Shown: positions 7,640 through 13,967, counted from the stretch's first letter. The stretch: 16,090 bases of DNA from Anaerolineales bacterium UBA6663 (GCA_002455335.1 DKKP01000165.1:243-16332); one strand, 5' to 3'. Notes: generated from the letters alone by a model not told the origin. Numbers and translations are program-made.

Positions 7640-7667
7640 GTAACCTTTGGCCACGAACCGCATCTAA
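7640..7667 (+). promoter_or_regulatory. Shared-motif promoter for the glutaredoxin operon (site a)
   Basis: GTAACCTTT (7640-7648), 11 bp, GCATCTAA (7660-7667). The predicted transcript starts near 7674, giving a leader of about 27 nt before the ATG at 7701. It stands back-to-back with the minus-strand copy; the two -35-like elements are 15 bp apart. Confidence 0.8.
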
Positions 7668-7675
7668 GTTCGTGG
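7651..7675. promoter_or_regulatory. Palindrome bracketing the -10 element of site a (candidate operator)
   Basis: CCACGAAC (7651-7658) and GTTCGTGG (7668-7675) are perfect 8-bp arms flanking the GCATCTAA element with a 9-bp centre. This placement over the -10 region and predicted start site suits a repressor or secondary regulator. The three other motif promoters lack it. Confidence 0.5.
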
Positions 7676-7700
7676 ACCTAAACACGGTAAGGATGACCCA

Positions 7701-7961
7701 ATGTCTTCACAACCCGCCAAACCCCAACCCCGCGTGATCGTGTTCTCGACGCCGACTTGCGGCTTTTGCAACCAGGCCAAGGCCTATTTCCGGCAGAAAA
7801 ACGTCCGCTATACCGACGTCGACGTCAGTCGCGATCAATCCGCCGCCCGCGACATGGTGCGCCGCTCCGGTCAGCAGGGCGTGCCCGTGATCGACATCGG
7901 TGGCACGCTTGTCCTCGGTTTCAACCGTCCGAAGATCGACCAGTTGCTTGGCCTCAAGTAG
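7701..7961 (+). CDS. Glutaredoxin/NrdH-like redox protein
   Basis: 86 residues with a single thioredoxin fold of glutaredoxin type. The active site CGFC occupies residues 20-23 in FSTPTCGFCNQAKAYF, and the cis-proline is in QGVPV (Pro62), followed by the GF...I glutathione/peptide-binding-like segment. The length and pattern match YruB/NrdH-like glutaredoxins, which are often reduced by thioredoxin reductase rather than glutathione. It is cytosolic with no signal peptide. AAGGA at 7689-7693 lies 7 nt before the ATG. It is the first gene of a likely operon: groES follows after 43 bp and the glutaredoxin-reductase fusion after that, so the fusion flavoprotein is an obvious candidate reductant. 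Confidence 0.93.
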   Translation: MSSQPAKPQPRVIVFSTPTCGFCNQAKAYFRQKNVRYTDVDVSRDQSAARDMVRRSGQQGVPVIDIGGTLVLGFNRPKIDQLLGLK

Positions 7962-8004
7962 CATTGGGCCGACTGATATCATCTACTCCCAAGGAGATCA
8001 TCGT

Positions 8005-8292
8005 ATGAGCAAGAAAATCACTGCACCCGCCATCCAGCCGCTCGGCACCCGCGTCCTGCTGCGGCCCGTCGAGGACGAGGCCAAGACGGCTTCGGGCCTG
8101 CTGCTGCCCGAGACCGCCAAAGAGAAGCCGCAGACCGCGCTGGTCGTGGCCATCGGCGACGACGAGACCATCAAGGTCAAGGTCGACGACAAGGTGCTGT
8201 TCGCCAAGTACACGGGCACCGAGGTCAAGTACGACGGCGTGTCGTATCTGCTGATGGAGAGCAACGACATCCTCGCCCGGATCGTCGCCTGA
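8005..8292 (+). CDS. groES: Co-chaperonin GroES (Cpn10)
   Basis: 95 residues, the normal Cpn10 length. The pattern is clear: IQPLGTRVLLRPVEDEAKTASGLLLPETAKEKPQ (residues about 8-40) contains the mobile loop, and DKVLFAKYTGTEVKYDG with the closing ESDIL-like ESNDILARIV completes the fold. GroES forms the heptameric lid of the GroEL folding chamber. AAGGAG (7991-7996) lies 8 nt before the ATG at 8005. No groEL follows; the gene is instead between two thiol-redox genes, 43 bp after the glutaredoxin and 37 bp before the reductase fusion. It is therefore probably co-induced with redox genes. A long N-terminal extension of the open frame (from 7900) overlaps the glutaredoxin and is not coding. Confidence 0.96.
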   Translation: MSKKITAPAIQPLGTRVLLRPVEDEAKTASGLLLPETAKEKPQTALVVAIGDDETIKVKVDDKVLFAKYTGTEVKYDGVSYLLMESNDILARIVA

Positions 8293-8329
8293 ACGGCTCA
8301 TTAACGGATCAAAGGGAATCGCCGCCACC

Positions 8330-9532
8330 ATGACTGACACCGCCCTCCAGCCGCGCCTGACGCTCTACGGCACCCAGTGGTGCAAGGACTGCAAGCGCTC
8401 CAAGGCTTTTTTGGCCGAACAACGGATCCCGTACACCCTGATCGACATCGAAGAGGATGCCGAGGCCATGGCGTACGTGGAGAAGGTGAACAACGGATCT
8501 CGAAGCGTGCCGACCATGGTCTTCCCGGATGGGTCGGTGCTTGTCGAGCCCTCGAACGCCGCCCTGGCCGAGAAGCTTGGCCTGCAGACCCAGGCCAAGA
8601 AAGACGCCTACGACGTGATCATCATCGGCGGCGGCCCGGCCGGTCTGACGGCCGCCCTGTACCTCGCACGCGAGGGCGTCGACACGCTGGTGATCGAGAA
8701 GTCGGGGCTGGGCGGGCAGGCCGGGATCACCCAGGTGCTCGAGAACTTTCCGGGCTTCGATGAGGGCATCCCGGGCGCCGAGTTCGCCGACCGGCTCGGC
8801 CGCCAGGCGCGCCGCTTCGGGGTCGAGATCTTGACCGCGCAGTCGGTCTCTGAAATGACGCCGGACGGCGCCGATTGGAAGCTGACCACCGGCGACGGGC
8901 ATACGTATGGCGCCAAAGCCGTGCTGGTCACGACTGGCGCACGCTATCGTCGTCTCGAAGTTCCCGGCGAATCTGATCTGGTCGGTTCGAGCATCCACTT
9001 CTGCGCGACCTGCGACGGCGCGTTCTACAAGGGCAAGAAGGTGCTCGTGGTCGGAGGCGGCAACAGCGGCTTCGATGAGGGCCTGTTCCTGACCAAGTTC
9101 GCGTCGCGTGTCGACATCGTCGAGTTCCTGCCGCAGGTCAAGGCCAGCCAGGTCCTTCAAGACAAAGTCGCGTCGCGCGGCGACATGTCGGTCACGGTCA
9201 ACCACGCGGTCAAGGAGTTCAAGGCCAATGGCCACAAGCTCGGCGCCGTGGTCGTCGAGGACCGAGCGACAGGCGAGGTCAAGGAGTGGACGTACGACGG
9301 GGTCTTCATCTTCGTCGGCCTGGCGCCCAACATCGACCTCGTCAAGGACAAGGTCGAGCTCGATCGCTTCGGCTTCGTCGTGACGAACAAGGAGTACATG
9401 ACGTCGCTGCCCGGCCTGTTCGCGGCGGGCGATGTCCGCGCCGACTCGACCAAGCAGGCCGCGTCGGCGGCCGGCGAGGGCGCCGCCGTGGCGCTCAAGA
9501 TCCGGCACTACCTGAGCGACCGGACCAACTGA
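8330..9532 (+). CDS. Glutaredoxin-thioredoxin reductase fusion flavoprotein
   Basis: 400 residues with two parts. Residues 1-88 form a glutaredoxin fold with active site WCKDC (Cys18, Cys21) and SVPT (Pro61). Residues about 93-398 form a low-molecular-weight thioredoxin reductase: FAD site GGGPAG (100-105), redox pair CATC (225-228), second nucleotide motif GGGNSG (242-247) and FAD motif GLFAAGDVR. The usual HRR motif for the NADPH 2'-phosphate after the second Rossmann motif is absent; the segment reads VEFLPQVKAS. NADH or another donor is therefore possible. The fused domain should accept electrons from the CATC pair within the same chain or dimer. It is cytosolic. AAAGGGA lies at 8311-8317 upstream of the ATG. 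It ends the glutaredoxin-groES operon and is followed by a very large hairpin. Confidence 0.94.
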   Translation: MTDTALQPRLTLYGTQWCKDCKRSKAFLAEQRIPYTLIDIEEDAEAMAYVEKVNNGSRSVPTMVFPDGSVLVEPSNAALAEKLGLQTQAKKDAYDVIIIGGGPAGLTAALYLAREGVDTLVIEKSGLGGQAGITQVLENFPGFDEGIPGAEFADRLGRQARRFGVEILTAQSVSEMTPDGADWKLTTGDGHTYGAKAVLVTTGARYRRLEVPGESDLVGSSIHFCATCDGAFYKGKKVLVVGGGNSGFDEGLFLTKFASRVDIVEFLPQVKASQVLQDKVASRGDMSVTVNHAVKEFKANGHKLGAVVVEDRATGEVKEWTYDGVFIFVGLAPNIDLVKDKVELDRFGFVVTNKEYMTSLPGLFAAGDVRADSTKQAASAAGEGAAVALKIRHYLSDRTN

Positions 9533-9540
9533 AGGATTCT

Positions 9541-9607
9541 TTGCCGCGGATTGCGCGGATGACGTAGATGAAGTCATCATCTACGTCATCCGCGTAATCC
9601 GCGGCAA
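9541..9607. repeat. 31-bp near-perfect inverted repeat (giant hairpin)
   Basis: Arms 9541-9571 and 9577-9607 are complementary over 31 bp with a single non-Watson-Crick position (a G-U pair in plus-strand RNA), and the loop is AGTCA. The sequence is built from GCGGAT/ATCCGC words and begins TTGCCGCGGATT. It starts 8 bp after the fusion-gene stop and ends 14 bp before the next ATG. No T-tract is present. It could be a transcription barrier, an mRNA stabiliser, or a copy of a dispersed palindromic repeat family. Confidence 0.93.
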
Positions 9608-9621
9608 ACGTTCTCTCGATC

Positions 9622-10170
9622 ATGGGCTTCATCGAACCTCCGCGGCGGATCCCCTGGTGGCTGCGCATCGGCCTGTGGGCCGCGAAGCGCGCGACAGGGC
9701 GCGACCTGCTTATCGGCCGGCTGCTGGCCTGGGCGCCGAAAGCGGCGCTGAGCTCCGGCCTGATGGAGGCGCTTGTCGAGCACGGCCACGGCGCGCTGGA
9801 TGCGCGACTCCTGCAGCTTGTGCGCATGCAGGTCTCGTACGCCGCGGCCTGCCCCTTCTGCGTCGACATGAACGGCGCCGGCCACGCCAATCAGGGCATC
9901 ACCGACGACGAGATCGAGGTGCTCCGCGGCATTCGGCCGGCTGAGGCCGTGGCGTCGCTCACCCCGCGCGAGCGGCTGGCCATTGGCTACGCCCGCAAGC
10001 TCACCGACACGCCGCTCAGGTTCGCGCCGGCCGACGTCGACGTCCTCAAGCCCCACTTCACCGAACACGAGATCGTGGTCCTCGCCACGACCGCTGCCCA
10101 GGTCAACTACTGGACGCGTCTGATCCAGGCGCTTGGCGTCCCACCGGCCGGCTTCTCCGATCCGGCGTAG
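9622..10170 (+). CDS. AhpD-like carboxymuconolactone decarboxylase family protein
   Basis: 182 residues, all-helical. The CMD/AhpD core includes RLLQLVRMQVSYAAACPFCVDMNG, with the redox-type motif CPFC at 77-80, followed by TPRERLAIGYARKL and the helical C-terminal LATTAAQVNYWTRLIQALGV. AhpD proteins use CxxC chemistry to reduce peroxiredoxin-bound or lipoyl disulfides. Here the His that follows the second Cys by four positions in AhpD is Asn84, so a peroxidase-reductant role is uncertain and the protein may act as a generic disulfide partner. No strong Shine-Dalgarno is visible before ATG 9622; the 31-bp hairpin ends just upstream. It is on the plus strand between two reductase genes and has no promoter motif of the shared type. 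Confidence 0.88.
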   Translation: MGFIEPPRRIPWWLRIGLWAAKRATGRDLLIGRLLAWAPKAALSSGLMEALVEHGHGALDARLLQLVRMQVSYAAACPFCVDMNGAGHANQGITDDEIEVLRGIRPAEAVASLTPRERLAIGYARKLTDTPLRFAPADVDVLKPHFTEHEIVVLATTAAQVNYWTRLIQALGVPPAGFSDPA

Positions 10171-10174
10171 TTGC

Positions 10175-10202
10175 GTTACTTTCCCCGGTCTGTCGCATCT
10201 AA
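10175..10202 (+). promoter_or_regulatory. Shared-motif promoter for the trxB-like gene (site c)
   Basis: GTTACTTTC (10175-10183), 11 bp, GCATCTAA (10195-10202). It starts only 4 bp after the stop of the preceding gene. The predicted start near 10209 leaves a leader of about 100 nt to the ATG at 10310. Confidence 0.8.
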
Positions 10203-10226
10203 AGAGTCGAGCTGTTGAACGGAAGA

Positions 10227-10268
10227 GGCGCCCTGAACTGGCGCCCAGCGACACCGGGCGGCGCCCGG
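10227..10268 (+). other. Two GC-rich hairpins in the trxB-like mRNA leader
   Basis: GGCGCC arms at 10227-10232 and 10240-10245 (7-nt loop) are followed by CCGGGC 10254-10259 and GCCCGG 10263-10268 (3-nt loop). Both lie between the predicted transcription start and the ribosome-binding site AGGAG at 10300-10304. They could attenuate or stabilise the mRNA; no recognised riboswitch is seen. Confidence 0.4.
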
Positions 10269-10309
10269 CGTCGTCGCCCGTTCCCTGCAATTCGCTCTTA
10301 GGAGTAACC

Positions 10310-11290
10310 ATGTCCTTCGATTTCGCGCTGTCGGCCGGGGCCGACGACAACCACTACGACGTGATCATCATCGGCGGCGGGCCGGCCGGCGCCACCGCCG
10401 CGATCTACACAGCGCGTGCGGATCTCAAGACCCTGATCCTCGACAAGGGCCTGACCGCCGGCGCGCTTGGCCTGACCGCCAAGATCGCCAACTATCCCGG
10501 CATCGTCGGCGAGATCGGCGGCGCCGAGCTGCTCGAGCGGATGCGCGAGCAGGCCGTGTCGTTCGGGGCCAAGCTCTCGACCGACAAAGTGCAGGGCGTC
10601 GACCTCGAGGGCGAGGTCAAGACGCTGTATACCAACCAGGGCACGGTCACGGCGCGCGCCGTGATCATCGCCACGGGCTCGATGGGGCGCGGTCAGCGCG
10701 TGGCCGGCGAGGATCGGCTGCTCGGGCGCGGCGTGTCGTACTGCGCGACCTGCGACGCCGCGTTCTTCCGTGATCAGGACGTTGCCGTCGCCGGGAACAG
10801 CGATGAGGCCGTCGAGGAGGCGCTCTTCCTGACGCGGTTCGCGCGCAAGGTCTACCTGTTGTCGCCGACGCCCGAACTCAAGGCCCCGGCGCATAGGGTG
10901 GCCGAGGTCAACGCAAACCCGAAGCTGGATCTGCGTCTTGGGGCGTCGCTGCGCGAGATCCTGGGCGAGGACAAGGTCGAGGGCGTGCGGGTGGCGTTGC
11001 GCGGGCAGGGCGAAGAGACCCTGGCTGTGACAGGCGCGTTCGTCTACCTGCAGGGTGGCAAGCCGGTGACCGACTTCCTCCAGGGCCAGCTCGCGACGAG
11101 CGAGACCGGCTGTCTGATGGTTGATCGCGAGTTCGCCACGGCAGTCCCGGGTGTGTACGCGATCGGCGACGTGCTCTGTAACCACATCAAGCAGGCTGTA
11201 GTGGCCGCGGCCGAGGGCGCTGTGGCCGGGATGTCGGTCGAGAAGCATCTCAACGGCCGCAAGCAGCTTGTGGTCGACTGGTCGAAGTGA
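10310..11290 (+). CDS. Thioredoxin reductase-like flavoprotein
   Basis: 326 residues from the ATG at 10310, chosen for AGGAG 5 nt upstream; the frame is open further back, but through the promoter. FAD motif GGGPAG (22-27), redox pair CATC (145-148), and C-terminal GVYAIGDV (FAD, 281-288) are intact. The second Rossmann motif is AGNSDEA (161-167) in place of the usual GGGxSA, and the HRR segment is replaced by LLSPTPELKAP. Ordinary NADPH-dependent activity is therefore doubtful; NADH, ferredoxin or another donor may be used. The likely protein substrate is a thioredoxin-fold partner such as the disulfide oxidoreductase at 15321. It has its own shared-motif promoter. Its stop overlaps the next gene's GTG (GTGA), so the small downstream protein is translationally coupled. 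Confidence 0.92.
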   Translation: MSFDFALSAGADDNHYDVIIIGGGPAGATAAIYTARADLKTLILDKGLTAGALGLTAKIANYPGIVGEIGGAELLERMREQAVSFGAKLSTDKVQGVDLEGEVKTLYTNQGTVTARAVIIATGSMGRGQRVAGEDRLLGRGVSYCATCDAAFFRDQDVAVAGNSDEAVEEALFLTRFARKVYLLSPTPELKAPAHRVAEVNANPKLDLRLGASLREILGEDKVEGVRVALRGQGEETLAVTGAFVYLQGGKPVTDFLQGQLATSETGCLMVDREFATAVPGVYAIGDVLCNHIKQAVVAAAEGAVAGMSVEKHLNGRKQLVVDWSK

Positions 11291-11634
11291 GCGACTGGAC
11301 GGCGCGGCTGAGCGAGGCCCGGGCCGCCGCCGAACGCGAACTCACATCGCAGCTCGGCGGGGCCACGTTGTGCCAGATCCGCAGCGACGGACGCGTGACG
11401 GGTGGCGCAAAGTACGCCGAGGGCCGGCTTGTGGCGCTTGTCGATCTGCAGCGCCGCTTGCACGATGACGACGGCGAGCCGCTTGCGGCCGTGCAGGACG
11501 AGCTTGCGCGTTGGGCGGCCGACCTTGAGCGCCTTCGGGCTCACGACCGCCCCTCGCTGACCTGGCTGGCGTACCGGCAGGGCGGGTGCGATGCGCTGGT
11601 GGAGGTCGCAAATGGGCGAACCGTGAACGATTGA
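11287..11634 (+). CDS. Small conserved-looking protein of unknown function
   Basis: 115 residues starting at a GTG that overlaps the thioredoxin reductase stop by 4 bases (GTGA), strong evidence of a coupled real gene. The sequence is charged and soluble, with an N-terminal amphipathic helix (LSEARAAAERELTSQL), a short segment with GGAKYAEGRLVALVDLQRRL, a likely helical DELARWAADLERLRAH, and a final SLTWLAYRQGGCDALVEV. It has two cysteines, Cys29 and Cys101, and no CxxC. I do not recognise a family. Its position suggests an accessory of the flavoprotein or a link to the sigma system that follows 107 bp later. Confidence 0.75.
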   Translation: MSDWTARLSEARAAAERELTSQLGGATLCQIRSDGRVTGGAKYAEGRLVALVDLQRRLHDDDGEPLAAVQDELARWAADLERLRAHDRPSLTWLAYRQGGCDALVEVANGRTVND

Positions 11635-11701
11635 GGATCGGTCCGTCTGGATCAGCAGCTCTGGCTCTCCGTCTGCTGCGCTCCCCCTCCGCGGGTGTGG
11701 A

Positions 11702-11707
11702 TATAAT
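11702..11707 (+). promoter_or_regulatory. TATAAT -10 box upstream of the sigma operon
   Basis: A perfect TATAAT at 11702-11707 stands 34 bp before the sigma-factor ATG. The hexamer 17 bp upstream is CGCTCC, so no -35 match exists and a strict TGn extension is also missing. It suggests housekeeping-sigma transcription of the sigma operon. The shared GTNACYTTY/GCATCTAA motif is absent here. Confidence 0.5.
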
Positions 11708-11741
11708 CCCAGGACCCCTAGGAGAGAGGCGCACGCTGTCC

Positions 11742-12344
11742 ATGTCGGAAGTCGAGACGGAACGGGAGATGATCGAGCGCCTGCGCGCTGGCGATAAGTC
11801 GGCCTGCGCGCAGTGCGTCGAGCAACATGCGTCGGGCGTCTATCGGCTCGCGCTGCGGATGCTGGGTGACGAAGCCGAGGCCGAGGACGTGGTCCAGGAG
11901 ACTTTTCTGAGCGCGTTCAAGGCGATCGACAGCTTCGAGTGGCGCTCAGGCCTGAAGACCTGGCTCTACCGCATCGCCACAAACGCGGCCCTGATGCGGC
12001 TGCGACGGAAGACGCCGCTGGCCGTGTCGGTCGAGTTGCCCGAGGAGGACGGCGCCGAAACTGTGCCGACCCAGCTGTTCGACTGGTGCTGTCTGCCCGA
12101 GAACGACTTCGCGACCTCGGAGGCCAAGACCGAGCTCGAGGCCGCGATCCGCGAACTGCCCGAGAAGCTGCGCGCGGTCTTTGTGCTGCGCGAGCTCGAG
12201 GGGCTGTCGGGTGAAGAGACGGCCCAGACGCTGGGCGTCTCGATCGAAAACGTCAAGACCCGGCTGCATCGCGCCCGGCTTTGGCTGCGCGAGCGGCTCT
12301 CGGGGTACTTCACTGAGCTAGCCCGCTCGCACGAGGAGGGGTGA
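11742..12344 (+). CDS. ECF (extracytoplasmic function) sigma factor
   Basis: 200 residues, the usual ECF length. Region 2 (about 25-90) includes DEAEAEDVVQETFLSAFKAI and the -10-recognition part SGLKTWLYRIATNAALMRLRR. Region 4 (about 135-190) is LPEKLRAVFVLRELEGLSGEETA with the helix-turn-helix VSIENVKTRLHRARLWLRERL. The linker is acidic and contains FDWCCLPE. Unusual cysteines are CAQC at 22-25 and the vicinal pair Cys116-Cys117. The ATG at 11742 has a weak GAGG 12 nt upstream; an in-frame CTG at 11736 is a less likely start. The stop is one base before the anti-sigma ATG, so sigma and regulator are made together. It is the natural candidate to read the four shared promoter motifs. Confidence 0.95.
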   Translation: MSEVETEREMIERLRAGDKSACAQCVEQHASGVYRLALRMLGDEAEAEDVVQETFLSAFKAIDSFEWRSGLKTWLYRIATNAALMRLRRKTPLAVSVELPEEDGAETVPTQLFDWCCLPENDFATSEAKTELEAAIRELPEKLRAVFVLRELEGLSGEETAQTLGVSIENVKTRLHRARLWLRERLSGYFTELARSHEEG

Positions 12345-12345
12345 C

Positions 12346-12591
12346 ATGGAGGAGCATCACTGTCAGCACCTGCTCGGCGAGCTCTCCGCGTATGTCGAGG
12401 GCGAGGCCTCGGAGGCGCTCTGCGCCGAGATCCGTGAACATCTCGCCGGCTGTGAGAACTGCAGGGCCGTGGTCGATACCCTCAACAAGACCATCCAGCT
12501 CTATCACACGCTGCCGCAGCCCGATCTCTCCGACGGCGCTCGTCAGCGTCTGTATCGCACGCTGAACCTTGAGGCCTTGCTCAAGCCCTGA
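12346..12591 (+). CDS. Zinc-binding anti-sigma factor (ZAS/RsrA-like)
   Basis: 81 residues with no membrane segment, hence a soluble cytoplasmic regulator. The zinc anti-sigma signature is HLAGCENC: His32-x3-Cys36-x2-Cys39. A further Cys6 precedes His32 by 26 positions. The Cys6/His32/Cys36/Cys39 spacing equals that of RsrA (Cys11/His37/Cys41/Cys44), the thiol-sensing anti-sigma of Streptomyces SigR. Cys26 is extra. In RsrA oxidation forms an internal disulfide, ejects zinc and frees the sigma factor; the same is inferred here. It follows the sigma stop by one base, with GAGGAGGGG at 12333-12341 as ribosome-binding site, and the sulfatase gene starts 2 bases after its stop. Confidence 0.93.
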   Translation: MEEHHCQHLLGELSAYVEGEASEALCAEIREHLAGCENCRAVVDTLNKTIQLYHTLPQPDLSDGARQRLYRTLNLEALLKP

Positions 12592-12593
12592 CG

Positions 12594-13967
12594 ATGGCAG
12601 ATCGACCCAACATCCTGTTGATCATGGGCGAGGACCACGGCGCGTGGGCCCTCGGCGCAGCGGGCAACCGCGAGATCCGCACGCCGACGCTCGATTACCT
12701 GGCCGAGACCGGCGTGCAGATGGACAACGCCTTCACGCCGACCCCTGTGTGCTCGCCTTCGCGAGCCTGTCTGCTGACTGGCCGGCTGGCGTCGCAGCAC
12801 GGCATCCATGACTACCTCGGCTCAGGCCCCGACATCGACGCGATCGACTGGCTCGGCGCAGAGAACACCTTGCCCCAGTTGCTTCGCGGCAACGGCTACC
12901 AGACCGCTCTGATCGGCAAATGGCATCTGGGCCGCGATGCGCAACCGCAAGGCGGTTTCGAACACTGGGTGTGCCACTCGTTCGACTATCCCTTCGAGCA
13001 CGGTGGGCCGCATCGTTACAGCATCCAGGGCGAGATCCACACGCTCGACGGCTACAAGACCCAGATCCTGACCGACTTCGCCGTCGACTTCCTCAGGGAG
13101 CGCGATACCGAGCGACCCTTTTTTCTGTTCGTGAGCCACACGGCCACGCATAGCCCCTGGTCAGGGCATCCCGAACGTCTGGTTCAGGCGTATCGGGGCT
13201 GCGACTTCAGCGCTGCACCGCAAGACCCGAGCCCACCGGGCGCTGTGCAGAACCTCGAGTCGACCAACGCCACGCGCGAACAGCCGCACGAGGCGCTGGC
13301 CCAGTACTATGCCGCGGTCACCGAGATGGATGAAGGCGTCGGTCGCCTGCTGGATGAACTCGAGGCCCTCGGCCTGCGTGAGACGACGCTTGTCGTCTAT
13401 CTGTCGGATCACGGCCTGAATTGCGGCCAACACGGGATCTGGGGCAAGGGCAACGGGACGCTGCCGCTCAACATGGTCGAAGAGTCGATCCGCATCCCCT
13501 TGATCTTCAACCAGCCCGGGCGCCTGTTCGGGCATCAGCACCGCGGCGAGTTCGTCGATCATCTCGACATCTTTCGCACGCTGGCCGAGGTCGCGGGCAT
13601 CGATCTCCCCGGCGCTGCTGAGCGCTACCCGGGCCGGAGCTTCCTGAGCCTGCTGGATAACACAGCGCCGGCGCCGGGCTGGCGCGATGTCCAGTTCGGC
13701 GAGTATGGCGATGTGCGGATGGTGCGCACTGCGCGCCACAAGCTCATCATGCGCCACCCGGACGGCCCGCATGAGCTGTATGACCTCGTCCAGGATCCGC
13801 GCGAGACAAGCAACGTCCATGCCGACCCCGCCAACGCGGCGCTGGTTGCCCGGCTGACGGAGCAGGTAACCGCGTACTTCGCCCGCCACGCAGACCCCGT
13901 GAAGAGCGGTCTGCGGGTGCGTGACCTGCCGCGCCACAACAGCACCGAGGCCTGGCGCAGCGGCTGA
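12594..13967 (+). CDS. Sulfatase (Cys-type, formylglycine-dependent)
   Basis: 457 residues of the alkaline phosphatase/sulfatase superfamily. NILLIMGEDHG (6-16) provides metal ligands. The sulfatase signature CSPSRACLLTGR has Cys53 as the residue converted to formylglycine. GKWHLG (108-113) provides the catalytic Lys109/His111 pair, and YLSDHG (269-274) the Asp272/His273 metal ligands. The substrate is a sulfate ester (or related ester) of unknown kind. No signal peptide is visible, so it appears cytoplasmic, unlike many polysaccharide sulfatases. The ATG lies 2 bases after the anti-sigma stop, so it belongs to the sigma operon. The maturase gene follows 11 bases later, matching the need for Cys-to-formylglycine conversion. 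Confidence 0.93.
   Translation: MADRPNILLIMGEDHGAWALGAAGNREIRTPTLDYLAETGVQMDNAFTPTPVCSPSRACLLTGRLASQHGIHDYLGSGPDIDAIDWLGAENTLPQLLRGNGYQTALIGKWHLGRDAQPQGGFEHWVCHSFDYPFEHGGPHRYSIQGEIHTLDGYKTQILTDFAVDFLRERDTERPFFLFVSHTATHSPWSGHPERLVQAYRGCDFSAAPQDPSPPGAVQNLESTNATREQPHEALAQYYAAVTEMDEGVGRLLDELEALGLRETTLVVYLSDHGLNCGQHGIWGKGNGTLPLNMVEESIRIPLIFNQPGRLFGHQHRGEFVDHLDIFRTLAEVAGIDLPGAAERYPGRSFLSLLDNTAPAPGWRDVQFGEYGDVRMVRTARHKLIMRHPDGPHELYDLVQDPRETSNVHADPANAALVARLTEQVTAYFARHADPVKSGLRVRDLPRHNSTEAWRSG

Noticed and set aside
7647..7656. TTGGCCACGA shared between the glutaredoxin promoter and the final hairpin at 16066-16075
   Set aside because: Ten bases in a GC-rich window could match by chance, and the contexts differ (promoter spacer versus gene end).
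7962..8004. Separate shared-motif promoter before groES (CATCTA at 7981)
   Set aside because: The final A differs and no GTNAC element stands 20 bp upstream, so groES is better explained by read-through from the glutaredoxin promoter.
8309..9580. 423-codon minus-strand frame opposite the reductase fusion
   Set aside because: It mirrors a gene with all FAD and CxxC motifs; no domain or ribosome-binding site on the antisense.
10298..11248. 316-codon minus-strand frame opposite the trxB-like gene
   Set aside because: Antisense shadow of a clear flavoprotein; no recognisable product.
11635..11741. Autoregulation of the sigma gene by its own promoter motif
   Set aside because: I found no GTNACYTTY-N11-GCATCTAA here; only a TATAAT box without a -35 match.
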